Origin: Helianthus annuus | Lineage: Eukaryota; Streptophyta; Magnoliopsida; Asterales; Asteraceae | Length of the DNA: 64,000 bases | Reading direction: 5' to 3' | Assembly: GCF_002127325.2 (NCBI RefSeq) | Contig: NC_035447.2 | Span: 25,353,780-25,417,779 of the forward strand | Shown here: piece by piece, positions 14,815-27,835 of the stretch | Numbering within the stretch: position 1 is the first letter of the stretch | Layout: every line of letters starts with the position of its first letter | Program-made: the position numbers and the translations under genes | The notes under the pieces: model-generated | Told to the model about the DNA's origin: nothing | Seen by the model: the letters and a program-made list of their open reading frames with translations, nothing else | Database searches by the model: none

Positions 14815-17402
14815 CTATTGCTCCCTTGGCTTCGAGGTTGGCTTCATGGATGAGGTATAACAATCCTTAGCCTCCTGCTGATCACTGTCGATCTTGATTA
14901 TTCCCCATGGGCTAGGGAGCTTCACACATTGATGGTAGGTGGATGGGACTGCTTTCATATCATGTATCCAAGGCCTGCCAAGGATAACATTGCAACAAGA
15001 CAAACAGTCAATAACACAAAATTTCTGATAATTATGTAATCCTTCCACGTAGATTGGGAGTTTGATGTCCCCCAGAGTTTTCTTCGTTTCTCCACTGAAT
15101 CCTACAAGCACGGAGGATCTTGGTGTGATGTCTGATTCTGGGATTCCCATTTTCTTCAGAACATCAAGCTGGATAATGTTCACTGAGCTTCCTCCATCGA
15201 TAAGGATCCTGCGGACAAAATGGTTAGAGATAAAGAGAGTAATAACCAAACTATCATGATGAGGATCCTGAATGTTAATGCGATCATCCTCATCAAACGT
15301 TATCATCTTCCCCTCTGAGACACTTGATGTTCTAATAGGTCTTTCTCCGTTATCCATTTTTGATTCCTTTGCATGTCTTTTGGCTGCTGAGAAGGATGTA
15401 CCACAGATGTCTGATCCTCCGGAAATAAAGTTGATCACTTGTGCATTTGCCGGAGGTGCTGGAGCCTTTTCAGGGATCCTTTCAGGATCCTGAGTCCTTT
15501 GCTTTTTTCTTCCCAACAATTCTTTTAGGTGCCCCTTGCTTAACAGATATCCAATCTCTTTTCTTAAAGCTATGCATTCTTCAGTTAGATGCCCGAAATC
15601 CTCATGGTATGCACACCATTTTGACTTGTCTTTAGTCCCGGATGGTTTATCGTTCTTCCTGGGCCATCTAGCTTTTTCACCTAGATTCTGCATTGCAAGG
15701 ATCAGTTCATGATTATCAACGGAAAAACAATATTCTGAGATTGGAGGATAATCTTCATCATCCTCTTCTTGGTCAACAGCATGCACATTCTGGTTGTCGT
15801 TTCTATGGTAGGATTTGAACTTATTGCTCTTGAAGGAGGATCCATGCTTCTCCTGTTTTGAGGATCCTACTTGTCTCTCCTGGATCCTTTTGTCATCCTC
15901 TAGCCGGATGAACCTGAGTGCCCGAGTTCTTACTTCATCTAAATTCCTGCATGGTGTCATAACAAGATCATCATAGAATAATGAATCCTTAAGCAGTCCC
16001 ATTTTGAAGGCTTCAACAGCCGTAGCCATATCCAAGTTGGGAATGTCCAAGGATTCTTTACTAAATTTAGTTATATAATCCCTTAATGATTCATTATGAT
16101 TTTGAGTTATCCTGTACAAATCACTAGTTAATCTTTCAAATTTTCTACTACAAGAGAATTGGTTATTGAATAAATTAACTAAATTAGCAAATGAAGTAAT
16201 AGAGTAGGGGGGAAGACTTAGCAGCCACTTAAGAGCTGATCCAGTAAGAGTGGATCCAAATCCTTTACATAGGCATGCTTCTTTCAGTTTTTCTGGGATA
16301 GGATTGATCTCCATCCTCTCCCTGTATTGTGCTATGTGCTCTTCTGGATCCGTTGTACCATCATACAGCTTCATAGTAGGGATATGGAACCTTTTGGGTA
16401 CCTCTGCATCACAAATTGGTGGTGCAAAGCGAGATACCTTATGGCTTCCATCTGCAATCTCTGGGATAGGCTTGACTACCCCTGGAACACTTGAGATCAT
16501 ATCTTTTAGTTTCTGCAATTCCCTGGCCATAGCATGATTGACACCTGTATCCTGCATGAATCCATGGTTAGTGGTAGGATAATTATTTAAAGTGTTACCT
16601 CCCATTGGGTTCAAGTTAGGGAATCCATATTGCTGGGATTCTGGAACAACGGAGGGACCAGTGGAAGCAATGGTCTGCATTGGAATGAAGTCCCCTTGAT
16701 GGACATCTAGACTTCCTGTTTGCAAACTTTTTAGGGATCCTGGCACCTGGAAGGATCCTGGTATCTGGAAGGATCCTGGTATCTGGGATGATCCTGAACG
16801 AAGGAGGATCCTTGACCCTGGGATGATCCTGGAACAAAGTAGGATCCTTGACCCTGGGATGATCCTGGAACAAAGTAGGATCCTTGAAACTGCTGTGCTC
16901 CCGGATAGGCTCCCGAATTCATGAGGGATCCCATATGCTGGGGATAGGATCCTGCCGGCTGAAAGTGTGAGCCAGATGCCTGAGTCACTGCTGTCGATCC
17001 GAGGTGCAATCCTCTTGATTCTCCCATAATTTGCACGTCTGGAATTCCTGATGGCTGAGAAGTAATCATTGGAGTATCAAAGCTCAAAGACTTGGGCATC
17101 AGTGGGGAATGATCCTCTGCCGTTTTCTTCTGTCTTTTGAGATCTCTAATTTCCCTGAGGATCCTTTCATTAGTTTCATCCTGCCGCTGCATACGATCCT
17201 TCATCTGCAAAATCAAAGTAAATACATCACTAGTACTGGGAATATAAGAATTCATAGTAGAAGGAGATGGAGTTTTAGAATTAGTAGGAGTTTGTCTCTT
17301 CTCAGCATTCTTCTGGGATCCTGCCGGTGGTGGAGGCAGAATGTTCTGGGACGAGGTGACTGCAGACATTGCCGTGGACATGTTTTTCAATGATGAAGCC
17401 AT
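14815..17402 (-). pseudogene. gag: E2 gag-protease, one 1-nt deletion
   Basis: Begins at ATG 17402, 57 nt from the PBS. The first frame (17402 to about 16797) encodes a proline-rich N-terminus, a charged helix with MKDRMQRQDETNERI and three copies of a GSYFVPGSSQGQ-like repeat. A G missing at 16796/16797 in the third repeat, compared with its sister units, moves the frame. The second frame runs on to 14815 with Retrotrans_gag (YDGTTDPEEHI onward), a zinc-knuckle variant (WCAYHEDFGH...C), protease DGGSS and ILGRPWIHD. It ends at TAG 14817-14815. Because the shift sits between repeat units it looks like a mutation, not a programmed shift. Confidence 0.85.
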
Positions 17403-17458
17403 GTAATTCTATGAAATGATTTCGAATAAAAGGTTTTCTTATGAATGAAGCACCAATT

Positions 17459-17476
17459 GCCCCACGGTGGGCGCCA
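17459..17476 (-). other. E2 primer binding site, tRNA-Lys
   Basis: TGGCGCCCACCGTGGGGC on the minus strand, 3 nt inside the 5' LTR, identical to E1. Confidence 0.8.
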
Positions 17477-17479
17477 AAC

Positions 17480-18207
17480 TGTTTTGGTCAAAAATCACAC
17501 AAGGATAATGTAACCAAACTTTATGTAAACGGGGTATGATGCTTGGTTGATTATAAAAGTAAAGGATCACTTCTATGAGAAATATGCAAAGACACAATGA
17601 TTTATACGAGGAAAAAGCCCTTGATCAATGTATGATCTCCGGCATAAAAAACCTCGGGTGATGGCAACTACCGATCACCAACTTCAATATAAGAAAAATA
17701 TAGTTACAACTTCGGATGATAATGAGCTGAGTACAAGGATCACTATAGTTTCGAGTGTCTAAGCGTGTGAGAGTTGTGTTGTGTGTTGTCGTGTGTTCTT
17801 CCAAATGAGGAAGAGTGGTATTTATACAAGTGTAGGTGACCTATTTTAGGTAAAAAGACTAATAATCAGCTCATTACCCCTTTAGAAATAAAAGACAATC
17901 TAGCCTAAATTGCCGCCCTTAAATCAAGCTAAGTTTCCATATCCTTTGCAACGTCTATCTCTGATTAAGCTCATGCTATAATTGTGAAGACGCGTCCCTT
18001 GATTACGATGCTAAGAGCGTATCCTGCTAGATGTTCCTGCAAAATAACGTTGTATTAAACGAAGGTAACTGTTAGCATGAGGATCCTTTAATGGTCCATG
18101 ATCCTGATCCTGAAGTCCTGCTGAGGATCACTGTCTGCCAAAGAAACGAGGATCACTGGTTAGGATCACGCGTAAGGATCATGTCTAATAAAAATCCAGC
18201 CCTAACA
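17480..18207 (-). repeat. E2 5' LTR
   Basis: 728 bp; identical by eye to 7470-8191 except a duplicated GATCCT. TG...CA termini. Confidence 0.95.
17819..17826 (-). promoter_or_regulatory. TATA box of the E2 5' LTR promoter
   Basis: TATAAATA on the minus strand within the 5' LTR, directed toward gag. Confidence 0.55.
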
Positions 18208-19625
18208 AGGTACCAAGGGAGGATAATGCTGAAGCAGATGCCTTAGCAAACCTGGGATCATCGATCAGGATACCAGACGGGACCCAAATACTAATATTAC
18301 ATATCTTGTATCCTGCAACGAATCCTCAGGATAAAGAAGTAGCAGGTATTCAGGATCCTGGAGCAGAGTATCCTGAAAAGGATCCTAAATCCCGGATGAC
18401 TCCAATCATGAGATATCTCAAGGAAGGACATATCTCCGGAGATGAAAATCCTAAGGCATTTAGGATGAAGGTATCACGATTCACTATTATAAACAATGTT
18501 TTATACAAGAAATCTCTTGCAGGACCGTATTTGAGGTGCTTGGAGGGTCCTGAAGCCAAAGAAGTACTTCAGGATATACATGAAGGGGATTGTGGTAACC
18601 ACACTGGGGGCAGGCCATTGTTCTCCAAAGTATTAAGGACAGGATATTATTGGCCAACAATGAGGAAAGATGCTGCAGAATATGCTCGAAGGTGTGATGC
18701 ATGTCAAAGGCATAGTAACATACTACATCAACCAGCTGAACCACTATATCCTGTAGCGTCCCCTTGGCCGTTCATGAAATGGGGGATGGATATAGTAGGG
18801 AAGTTACCAAAAGCTCCGGGAGGAAAAGTCTTTATGCTAGCAATGACGGATTATTTCTCTAAGTGGGTTGAAGCTGAAACATTTGTCCAAGTTAGAGACC
18901 AAGAAGTAGTATCCTTCATAAAGAGAAATATCCTGACCAGGTTTGGAGTACCAGCCGAGCTAATCTGTGACAATGGCTCTCAGTTTATAAGCAAGAGAAC
19001 TACTGACTTTTGGAAGAGTTGGGGAATCAAAATGGTAACATCTACTCCAGTACATCCTCAAGCGAATAGACAAGCAGAATCCTCAAACAACATAATTGTC
19101 AATAACTTAAAGAAAAGGCTTGGAGCCAAAAAAGGAAGATGGGCAGAAGAATTACCCTTTGTTTTATGGGCTGATAGGACAACGGTAAAGAATGCAACAG
19201 GCCAAACCCCATTTTCCTTGGTATTTGGAGCAGAAGCAATGATTCCGACGGAAATGACAATACCCACTGCAAGATCTACCCTAAGTGATCCTGAGCAGAA
19301 TCCTGAAGCCTTGAGTCAGGATTTAGACACCATAGATGAGAAGAGAGATGCGGCAAGGCTAAGGATGGCAGCATATCAACAGAGAATATCCAGGGCATAT
19401 AACAAGAACATTAGAACCAGAAGATTTAAGGTTGGAGATTGGGTGCTAAGAAAGGCTTTTCAGAACACTACTAATCCTGCCGATGGCAAGTTAGCTCCAA
19501 AATGGGAAGGACCATACGAAGTTGAGTCAGAAGCAGGGAAAGGAGCGTACAGACTCAAGAATATGGAGGGGGATATGCTACCAAGGTCTTGGAATGCTAT
19601 ACACCTTAAGCTCTATTTCAAGTGA
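18208..19625 (+). pseudogene. pol: E1 pol continuation: end of RNase H and integrase
   Basis: Continues the frame cut at 7469 (PREDNAEADALANLGSS corresponds to the end of RNase H). Integrase shows the HHCC finger (HEGDCGNH...CDACQ), GMDIVG, CDNGSQF and QAESSN, then WEGPYEV, and ends with stop at 19623-19625. The motif before the last catalytic Glu is ANRQAE where E2 has ANGQAE, a G to R change next to the active site. This part is open, but without the first half of pol it has no natural start. Confidence 0.9.
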
Positions 19626-20893
19626 GTTTAGAATTTAATTTCTAACTCAGGATGGTATGAATTCTACCTTTTTTAAATATGTTTGGTTTAATTTGTTCTT
19701 TGTAACCCAATACTGACTTAAGCATCGGAGGGGTGTTAGCCAAGCTAACACCCACCTTAGTTTACAATTGTTTTGCAAGATATGTTTCAAGATACAGCTC
19801 CAGGATATGTACTCAGGATAACTCGAAAGATTAGAGGATTGGCCCCCTCTCTCACGTTTAAGGGATACTGATCCCTTCACAGGTTTAAAGGTATTCACCT
19901 TTCTTCTGAATTGGGTTTAAACACCCCGCCTGGAGCGCAAGTTATTCAGGGATAGTTCAAGGTGGCGGGACCAGTCCATGTAAAAGTGGATGACAATTTC
20001 GTTACTGTTGGCTATATCCTGAATCCTAAAGGTATATGAGGATTGATCACCCTCTCTCACGAAAGGGTATTTTCATACTCTCTAAGGTTTAAAGGTTTAC
20101 ACCTTTCTAAGTCTTGGGGTTTATACACTCCCGCCTGTAGTGCATGAAAATTTGGGATTTTCCCCAGGATACAAGGGATTTATCTCCAGTGCATCCTTGG
20201 GTTTTGCCCTTGGGACGAAAAAAATTGCCTATACAATGGAAACTGACATTCAGAAGATTTCTAAAGTATTTGAAGGCATTGTACACAGGGGACATTCCCA
20301 CCAAGGTAGTGGTGTAAAGCTAAAAGGATGGGGCTTGGAACTAATGCACTAAGTACCTTGCACAGGGGACATCTTCATTGGAAGAATTGCAAAGGGATTG
20401 AAGTTTGGTAATAGATTTATACCCTATTTCTGGTATGATCTTTCCTTTGTAAACATCGTCTAAGTTTTTATTAACATTATTTTTTATAAAAGGATAAGTA
20501 TCCTGATATATTCTTAAAGTCCTTTTCAGAATATTTGATTAGGGTATTTGAAACTAATGTTAGTTTGGAACTTTGATCATTGTCAAAAACTTTCTACAAA
20601 GTTGAAGGGATGTTTGGAAGTTCTATCCAATAAAAAGTTTTTACGGTATATCGCTGAGCAATCAGGATATTTTATAAGATAACAGTATGAAATTTTTTGC
20701 AAAGCTAAGATTTATACTTAGAAATATAAAAAGATGAAATTATTCTTGAAGCAATCAATACTAGTTGATAACCGAAGGTTTCATCCTGAAACCCAGGACC
20801 CATCCACCTTCGGCTATCAAATTGTTTAGATACAGAAATATAAATTGTTCATAAAGACATAAAATTGTTCGAATAATTCAAAGGAAATAAGCT
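19626..20893. other. E1 non-coding region between integrase and the antisense gene
   Basis: Two imperfect repeat blocks (about 19805-19935 and 20020-20145) share CCCTCTCTCACG, TTTAAAGGTxTxCACCTTTC and an ACxCCCGCCTG element. No coding region supported. Confidence 0.5.
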
Positions 20894-22615
20894 CTAGGGG
20901 GTAGTGCCTTCTGGGTCCATAGTGGTTTCAGCAACATCCGTCTTGGGATCCGCTTCAGTATCCTTCTCAGCATCGGTTGCTTTTTCGACTGTTTTGGAAG
21001 GTTCATCGACAGTTGATTTGGAAGAGGTGCCGCCAAGGTTCTTTAGCTTGGTCTCCCAAGCACCAACATCCCAGGAAGGGCAGTCGAAACCTAATGTTTT
21101 GGCTTCATGAGCCATCTTCAACTTGGCTTGGAGGAGAGAAATGACGACGGAATTTTTGAGGCTTTCCCGGTAGCTGACCATATCCCGTTCATGCTGCACA
21201 TGGGCGGCTTCCAGATCGGCCTGGGCTTGAAGAGTAGCTTGGTTAAGAGCAACTTGGTGTTCTTGGGTCATAGCTTTGTATTTCTCCTCGTAATGACGAG
21301 ATTTGGCGGCCGCAATCATACCTTGGTCGGAGATTGTGATTTCTGCTTCCTTTAGCTTAGATTCAAGTGTCTTGTTGAGCTTGCAGGATTCTTGATATAA
21401 GTTAACCAAGCGCTCAAGACCCTACAAAGGTAAGACGATAGGTATTAATATTAATGAACCTTTGATAATAATGTAAATTGCAGGATATGATATGAGAATA
21501 CTGACCTGGTTAAGAAAAGAAGTCATAAACCCGCTAGCTTCAATGAACCCGTGCTTCTCGTAAGGAAATGTGTCAGAAATGACAGGGGAATCAGGTTCTT
21601 TCCTTTTTCGGGAACTTGAACTCCGGGGTTTGGTAGCCGGTGAAGGTTTAGGAATGATGATGGCTTTGGAGATGCTGGGTTTGGATGTAGCTGTGGTCTT
21701 GAGGCTAGGTTCTTTCTTGACCTGGATCTGGTCAGAATAGCTGTCCAATTCGTCAAGATCAAAGACTTCAGGGATCTTAGCTGGTGCTGCATAAAGGGGA
21801 AAGTTTTACTCTTTATCTTATCATTATACTGTTGCGACTAATTATTTTGAAAGAAATTCTTACCAGACATCTCGGATGATGAGTATTGGCTGGAACTCGG
21901 GACGTGTGTGGTGAAAGTCCTGTCTATTGCAGGTAACCGGTAAACAGTATTGATTCTCTAATCTGACTCAGCGGTAGGGGGAGCAACTTCCTTGAAGTTC
22001 ACTGCATAAAGATCAAAAAGAAGAGTATTAATAGAGGATAACAATCAAATGATCTATGAGGATATTTATGATCCTACCGGTGGTTAACCACTCCACCGGA
22101 AGGCTGGCACCCTCAGCAATGGAGTCTCGTTTGACAAAGAAAAATTTGCGCTGCCATCTGTCTTCATTTTTGGTGGCCTTGAGAATCAAGGGTTTGCTGG
22201 ATGTCGAGAAGAGCAAGAATCGGCTAGAGCCGTGGGATCGGAGGCGATATGCAATAGGCAAATCCTCGATGCAAAGGTCGGAACAATGGAGATGTTTGAT
22301 TTGGTTAAGTACAATTAGTACTCTCCAAACCATGGGCATGGTTTGGGCAAAGGAGATGCCGGTGGTTCGAAAGAATTGCATCATGAATTCAGGAAAAGGG
22401 TATCGAAGACCTAGTGAAAAGGGATATGCTGGAAAACAAACCCATTCAGTGGAAGAAACATCCGATCGGATTGACCGATCGATTGGTCTGAAGACCGTGT
22501 TATCAGGGAAAGCGCCGGAAGCTCTTAAAGCTGCAATGTCTGCGTTGTCAATAGCACAGATCTCCTTTTCGGGATTTTTAAGGAGATTCTGCTGGGTGAA
22601 GGTCTCGGCATCCAT
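20894..22615 (-). pseudogene. Antisense spliced gene of E1 (Transposase_28-like), with a nonsense codon
   Basis: Predicted exons on the minus strand are 22615-22078, 22001-21864, 21786-21506 and 21421-20894, with GT-AG borders and phases 1,1,0, as in E2. Exon 1 has FPAYPF...YPFP, MPMVWRVL and RKFFFVKRD, matching E2 block by block. Exon 3 has a basic RKRKEP stretch. Exon 4 is a charged helix, likely coiled coil. With these exons a TAG appears early in exon 2 (after PPTAESD), so this copy is probably broken or splices differently there. The coding strand opposes E1 pol, so its transcript would overlap E1 genomic RNA. Confidence 0.7.
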
Positions 22616-22875
22616 TGCAAGTAAGGTAAAGTAAATTGACAGGAAGAAAATCAGAAATGGAGAAATTACCTGAGGGTTCTATTGAAGATATCTGCTTTTC
22701 AAACAAGAAAATAGAAGATATAGGGGCATCGTGGATCTCCATTGAGTAAAAAACGCGTTGGAAGTTACGATGAGATCTTGACCGTCGCTTCGTTTTAAAT
22801 GCCTTGAGTTATGGGATAAGATTTTTGAAATATATCCGTTGGATTGGTATACCAACAGATATATTTGGGGACAAT
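22616..22875 (-). promoter_or_regulatory. Upstream region of the E1 antisense gene, ending in the E1 polypurine tract
   Basis: 260 bp between the 3' LTR and the antisense ATG; any promoter of that gene should lie here or in the LTR. 22864-22875 (TTTGGGGACAAT, plus strand) abuts the LTR and is the likely PPT. Confidence 0.4.
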
Positions 22876-23620
22876 TGTTATGGCTCATTTTCTAAGCATA
22901 CATATCCTGACCAATATCCTGCCTTTGTTTGTTTATTTGTGACCAAGATGCGGGAAGAGGGTATTGCTAACATCTTGGGCGATATCCTGAGGTTTATTAA
23001 TTAACCACGTGCAGGTTAAAGGCTGAGACTTGCTAACAGTCAAGAGGACTTCTTCTCCTCAAGACTCGGATGAGTTTGTTGAAGGAGAGACGTTGAGCCC
23101 GAAAGACCAGGACTGCAACGTTCGATGAAGGAATATTCGGTGGATCCCGGAAGTTTAGGATAGTTTGTTATTTTATCTTTACTATAAATAGATGGGGGCG
23201 GATCAGTTTAAGGCACACAATCTCCACTAACACTCTCGCATACTTTCACTTTCTAGCTCATTGCAAACAACACACTTGTATTCGAATTTCGTTGTAACAC
23301 TTAGTCGATCCGCACCACATCCTGCACTGTATCCTGATATTTGAAGCAATAGAAGAACAAGGCAGCTGCGATTGTCAGCTCCCGAGGTTTTATGCCGGCG
23401 ATCTAGATTGATCAAGGGCTTTCCTCGTACATCTCGTGTCGTTTACTTTACTTTTTTGCTCATTGTTTGATCACAGATACGACTCAATATCCTGAGCCGT
23501 ATCCTGAAACTGTATTTGCAAATAACTCAATTAACACTTTTTTGAACACATTCTCTTAGCACACTACCTCACTTAACTAATTTGATCACTTAATTGCTTC
23601 GGTAATTTTTTACCAAAACA
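22876..23620 (+). repeat. E1 3' LTR
   Basis: Pairs with 2458-3202; followed by the TSD ATACC at 23621-23625. Confidence 0.95.
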
Positions 23621-23625
23621 ATACC

Positions 23626-24154
23626 CAGATGATAAGATAGCATAAAGACCGTATATCTCAGAACCTCGGCAATCAATCAAACAAAATTTCGGTACCAAGA
23701 CCATATGCCAATGAATGGTTCCCACCTAACTTGAAGTCTGTTAGGTTTGTATCATCCTGCACATTTTAATCTGATTGTGAGCCTACCGATACATCATTAG
23801 TAGAGATACTTATCATTTCTCACTTGTTTTGTTTTGCATTTTTGAACATGTTGACCGACCACACCAGTGAATCTCATCATTTTCTTTTATCCAAGAAACT
23901 CATTTTTGATTTTCTATTTTTTTTTTGAATTTTTGGATTTTCTAATTTTTTTTGTTTTGAAATTTTGAATTTTTCAAACGTAAGGACAGAAAGTAAAGAC
24001 ATATTTTTGGATTTTTGACTTTTTCAAATGTTTTTATATTTTATTGAATTTTCTCCCCTAAAATGTGAAAAGGTTACGAAAAAAGAAAATCTTCTTGTAT
24101 TTTTTAGAGTTTTTTTAAAGAAAATATTTACAAAAACGATTAGCCAAAGAAGTT
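23626..24154. other. Copia 3' non-coding sequence right of E1
   Basis: AT-rich, with long T-rich runs at 23900-24120. It follows the RNase H stop of the minus-strand copia. No coding region. Confidence 0.5.
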
Positions 24155-25801
24155 TTACTCGGGAATCACCTTAATGCCATTGACCAAAAGAAGATAATCA
24201 AAACATGATTTATTAAAAGCTTTAATGAACAGGTCGGCACGTTGGTGATCAGTGTGGATTTTAACAACATCGATGAGTCTTTTATCAAAACAATCACGTA
24301 TGAAGTGATATTTAATTTCGATTTGTTTGGTCTTGGAATGCTGCACAAGATTTCTAGTGATCTGTAAGGCAGCATTGTTATCAACAAAAATAGGAGTAGA
24401 TAGGAATTCAAAACGGTAGTCGCACATTTGTTGTTGGATCCACAAGACTTGGGAGCAACAACTAGAGGCAACAATGTATTCAGCTTCACATGTTGATGTA
24501 GCAACACAGGTCTGCTTCTTGCACTGCCATGTGACCAGGCGATTTCCTAAAAATTGACATCCAGTCGTAGCCGTTGTTGATTTGCTGTCGATTTTGCAGC
24601 CACCAAAATCAGAATCACTGAACGCGATCAAGTCGAAGCTATCATCCCTAGGGTACCAGAGACCGGTGTCCGGGCAACCCTTCAAATAGCGGAAAATCCT
24701 TTTAACAGCTCCCAGATGTGAGGCCTTCGGGTTGACTTGATATCTTGCAAGCAGGCATGTAGGATACATTATGTCGGGCCTCGAGGCTGTGAGATACATG
24801 AGAGATCCGATCATTGCGTGATAATATGAAGAGTTAATGCTTTCACCCTTCAAATCCGGAGTAATCCCGTGATTCTGCGGAAGTGGGGTACCAATGGGCG
24901 TTGCGTCAGACATCTGGAACCGGCTCAAGATGTCACCAACATATTTAGTCTGATGGATGAATATTCCAGACTCAGTTTGTTGAACTTGTAGGCCCAAGAA
25001 GAAATTCATTTCCCCCATTGCACTCATCTCGAATTTTTCTTGCATAACATGCTCGAATTGCCTGCACAAAAAATCATTAGTTGAACCAAATATGATATCA
25101 TCAACAAATACCTGTGCCAACAGAAGATCTCCATCCTGTTCTTTGATGAAGAGAGTGCAATCAATAAGACCTCGCCGAAAACCATTCTCCAATAGATAGT
25201 TAGATAAGGTTGCATACCAAGCTCTCGGTGCCTGGTGTAAACCATAAAGAGCTTTGTTGAGCAACCAAACCCGATCTGGATGAATAGGATCTTCAAAACC
25301 CGGAGGCTGTTCGACATACACCTCTTCTTCAACCACACCATGTAAGAAAGCACTTTTCACGTCCATCTGGTAGACCTTGAATCCTTTAAATGAAGCATAA
25401 GCTAGAAAGATCCGAATGGCCTCAAGACGTGCAACCGGTGCATAGACTTCATTGTAGTCAATTCCTTCGATCTGACGAAACCCTTGAACAACCAATCTCG
25501 CCTTGTTTCGAATGACTACTCCACGATCATCCTTTTTGCATTTGAAAACCCAACGTGTGCTAATTTTCTTGTAATTTTCAGGCCTTTCAACAAGCTTCCA
25601 GACACCCAGCTTTTGAAACTGTTGCAGTTCTTCCTGCATAGCTTCCACCCAAGAATTATCCTTTAGAGCTTCTTTCCAAGACTTTGGTTCTTCTTGTGAA
25701 ACATAACACGCGAAGGACCAATCATTTTGTAAGCCGGATTCTCTGATAGCTGAATACAACCCAACATTTTGGTTGTTTCTCAGCTGATTACGCGCCAGCA
25801 C
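24155..25801 (-). pseudogene. pol: Copia reverse transcriptase and RNase H
   Basis: The longest open part of the copia element, 548 codons, without its own natural start. RT blocks: [43 protein letters not shown] and the catalytic [10 protein letters not shown]. RNase [27 protein letters not shown] and a final [13 protein letters not shown]. The domain is complete and the frame is open, but upstream integrase, protease and gag carry stops and shifts, so it cannot be made as a polyprotein. Flanked 3' by non-coding sequence and the extra ORF beyond E1. Confidence 0.9.
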
Positions 25802-25971
25802 TCCACTATGGACATCTCCAATAATATTCTACTTCGGATGAGTATCATGAATTCTCATTTCAGCGACATCAGGAACACAAGTATTAATACCCAAATTATT
25901 AAGATTAAGATCAACAACCAAATCTACGCCTGGCATCGACGTAGACGTAGATGCATTTCCTTCAGCAGTGT

Positions 25972-27195
25972 CTACATTCTGCACATGAGTAGTTGCTTCA
26001 GAAGCACCTTGAACAGGAGTAGCTGGAGCCGAAGTGCCTTCATTCGCATCGTGGAACTCATCATCTTCCGATGACGCATTGTAATTAATAGCATCTTCAA
26101 ATTCCTCATTTTGAACAATGTTATTAACCAAATAGACACTTGAGAGTTAACAACAATTGGTCGCACCAAAGATGAGTCAACAGCATTATCACTTTCCAGT
26201 AACATTTGAGCAGTTGCGGATGCTTCATCAAAGGTTGGCAGATTAAAGGAGTCGAATAGTCCATCATAATCGAACATCCAAGGATCACCCGGAGCTCTAA
26301 CAGGATTAGTATACCTTTGAACCTTTACTTCATTCCATAACTCAATCTTTTTGGTTGCCAAATTCCAAACACGAAAATTCAGAGTAGCATATCCAAGGAA
26401 GAAGCCCTCGATAGCTTTGGGGCCAAACTTTCCGTGCGACTCAATCATAGTGCATGGAGCGCCAAAAGGTTCTAAGTGAGAAATGTCCGGTTTCCTTTTG
26501 TGTAACAGTTCGAAACACGTCTTGTCATTCCTTTTAACTGTAAGAACTCTGTTTAAAGTGTAGCAAGCAGTCGGCACAGCCTCCCCCCAGAATTAAACAG
26601 GAAGCTCTGACTCTACCAACATTGTTCTTGCAGTTTCTATTATTATTCGATTCTTCCTCTCAGCGACACCGTTTTGTTGTGGAGTGTAGCGAGAATTGTA
26701 TTCATGAAGAATGCCCTTTGAAGTACAGAACTCATCCATTATGCGATTTTTGAACTCAGTGCCATTGTCGCTGCGGATCCTCTTCACTTTCAATGAGTAC
26801 AAATTTTCTAGAAGAGTGAGAAGATTCTTGAGGATTTTAGGAGTTTCACTCTTGTGTGCCATAAAAGATACCCAGGAAAATCTAGAGTAGTCATCAGTAA
26901 CTACCAGAAAACAAGCATCCCCAAAGTTTGTCTTGTGTTTCATAGTTCCAAAGAGGTCCATGTGAAGACGTTCAAGAGGCATGCTGACAGTGTTGACTTT
27001 CTTAATCGGGTGAGACTTCTTCGTTTGCTTTCCTTTCTGGCACGGCACACAGACATCTTGTAGATGAAAACTTCTCACAGGCACACCATTCATAAGATTG
27101 TTTTTCACCATATGGTTCATTTTTCTCAAGTGAATGTGTCCCATTCGTCTGTGCCAAGATATAGACTCCTTTTTGTGGCTTTCGAGACAAAACAT
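25972..27195 (-). pseudogene. int: Copia integrase, interrupted
   Basis: An N-terminal zinc finger (WHRRMGH...CVPCQKGK) precedes the catalytic core: DLFG, VVTDDYSRF, RSDNGTEF and QQNGVAERKN with the final Glu. The frame stops near 26594 just after LVESELPV and resumes as AVPTACYTLNRV. The tail (HLEPFGAPC, GFFLGYA) leads to an acidic linker before RT. At least one stop and one shift separate it from RT. Confidence 0.88.
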
Positions 27196-27304
27196 GTGAC
27201 TTGTGCAGAGGTCGTAATCGCTTGGCTCATATCAAGGATATAAAGATCATTAACCCTTGGAGCCGATAAGAGAATCCATTCTTTTGGAATTTTAAATCCA
27301 GGCT

Positions 27305-27604
27305 TCAGCACATAACAATGGCATCATCAAAATGTACGGTGAATTTCTTATCACAGATCTGCGAAACACTCAGAAGATTGTGATCAATTTGTTGTACATA
27401 ATTGATCTTATCGAAACACACAACACCATTGGAGATCTTTCCTTCTCCGGTGATGTATCCGCCTTTGTCTCCAACAAATGCGACATAACCTCCTCTAATG
27501 TTTTTCACATCATAAAGAAGCCGTAAGTCGCCCGTCATGTGCCTAGATGCTCCACTGTCAACAATCCAATGACTATTAACATTTCCTCTTGGAACATCCT
27601 GCAC
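27305..27604 (-). pseudogene. Copia aspartic protease
   Basis: WIVDSGASRHMTG carries the active-site DSGAS (about 27559-27545). GGYVAFVGDKGG and HNLLSVSQICD follow, typical of copia protease to pre-integrase. Next to integrase, slightly offset in frame. Confidence 0.85.
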
Positions 27605-27835
27605 ATTTCATTCAACAATTAGTTGAGGTTGGGGACCCAAGCCTTAGTGGTCTTGGGTCGTCCCTGAGCATCACGAAATATGATCTCGATTTCTTGATGA
27701 TTTTGAAATATAGCACCTCCCCTTGAACCTTTACCCGTTTTAGGTTTCCAAGTCTGATTTTGTTTACCAGATTGAGTTTTGTGAAAAGATTTTGAAATTT
27801 CTGGTTTTAATGGTTGTGATGAACTTGGTTCCTTT

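Noticed and set aside
16731..16800. Programmed frameshift in E2 gag
   Set aside because: The shift lies in a peptide repeat where sister units show one extra G; no slippery site or conserved signal, so a deletion is simpler.
22056..22634. 192-aa plus-strand ORF
   Set aside because: Shadow of exon 1 of the antisense gene, which has the conserved protein blocks on the other strand.
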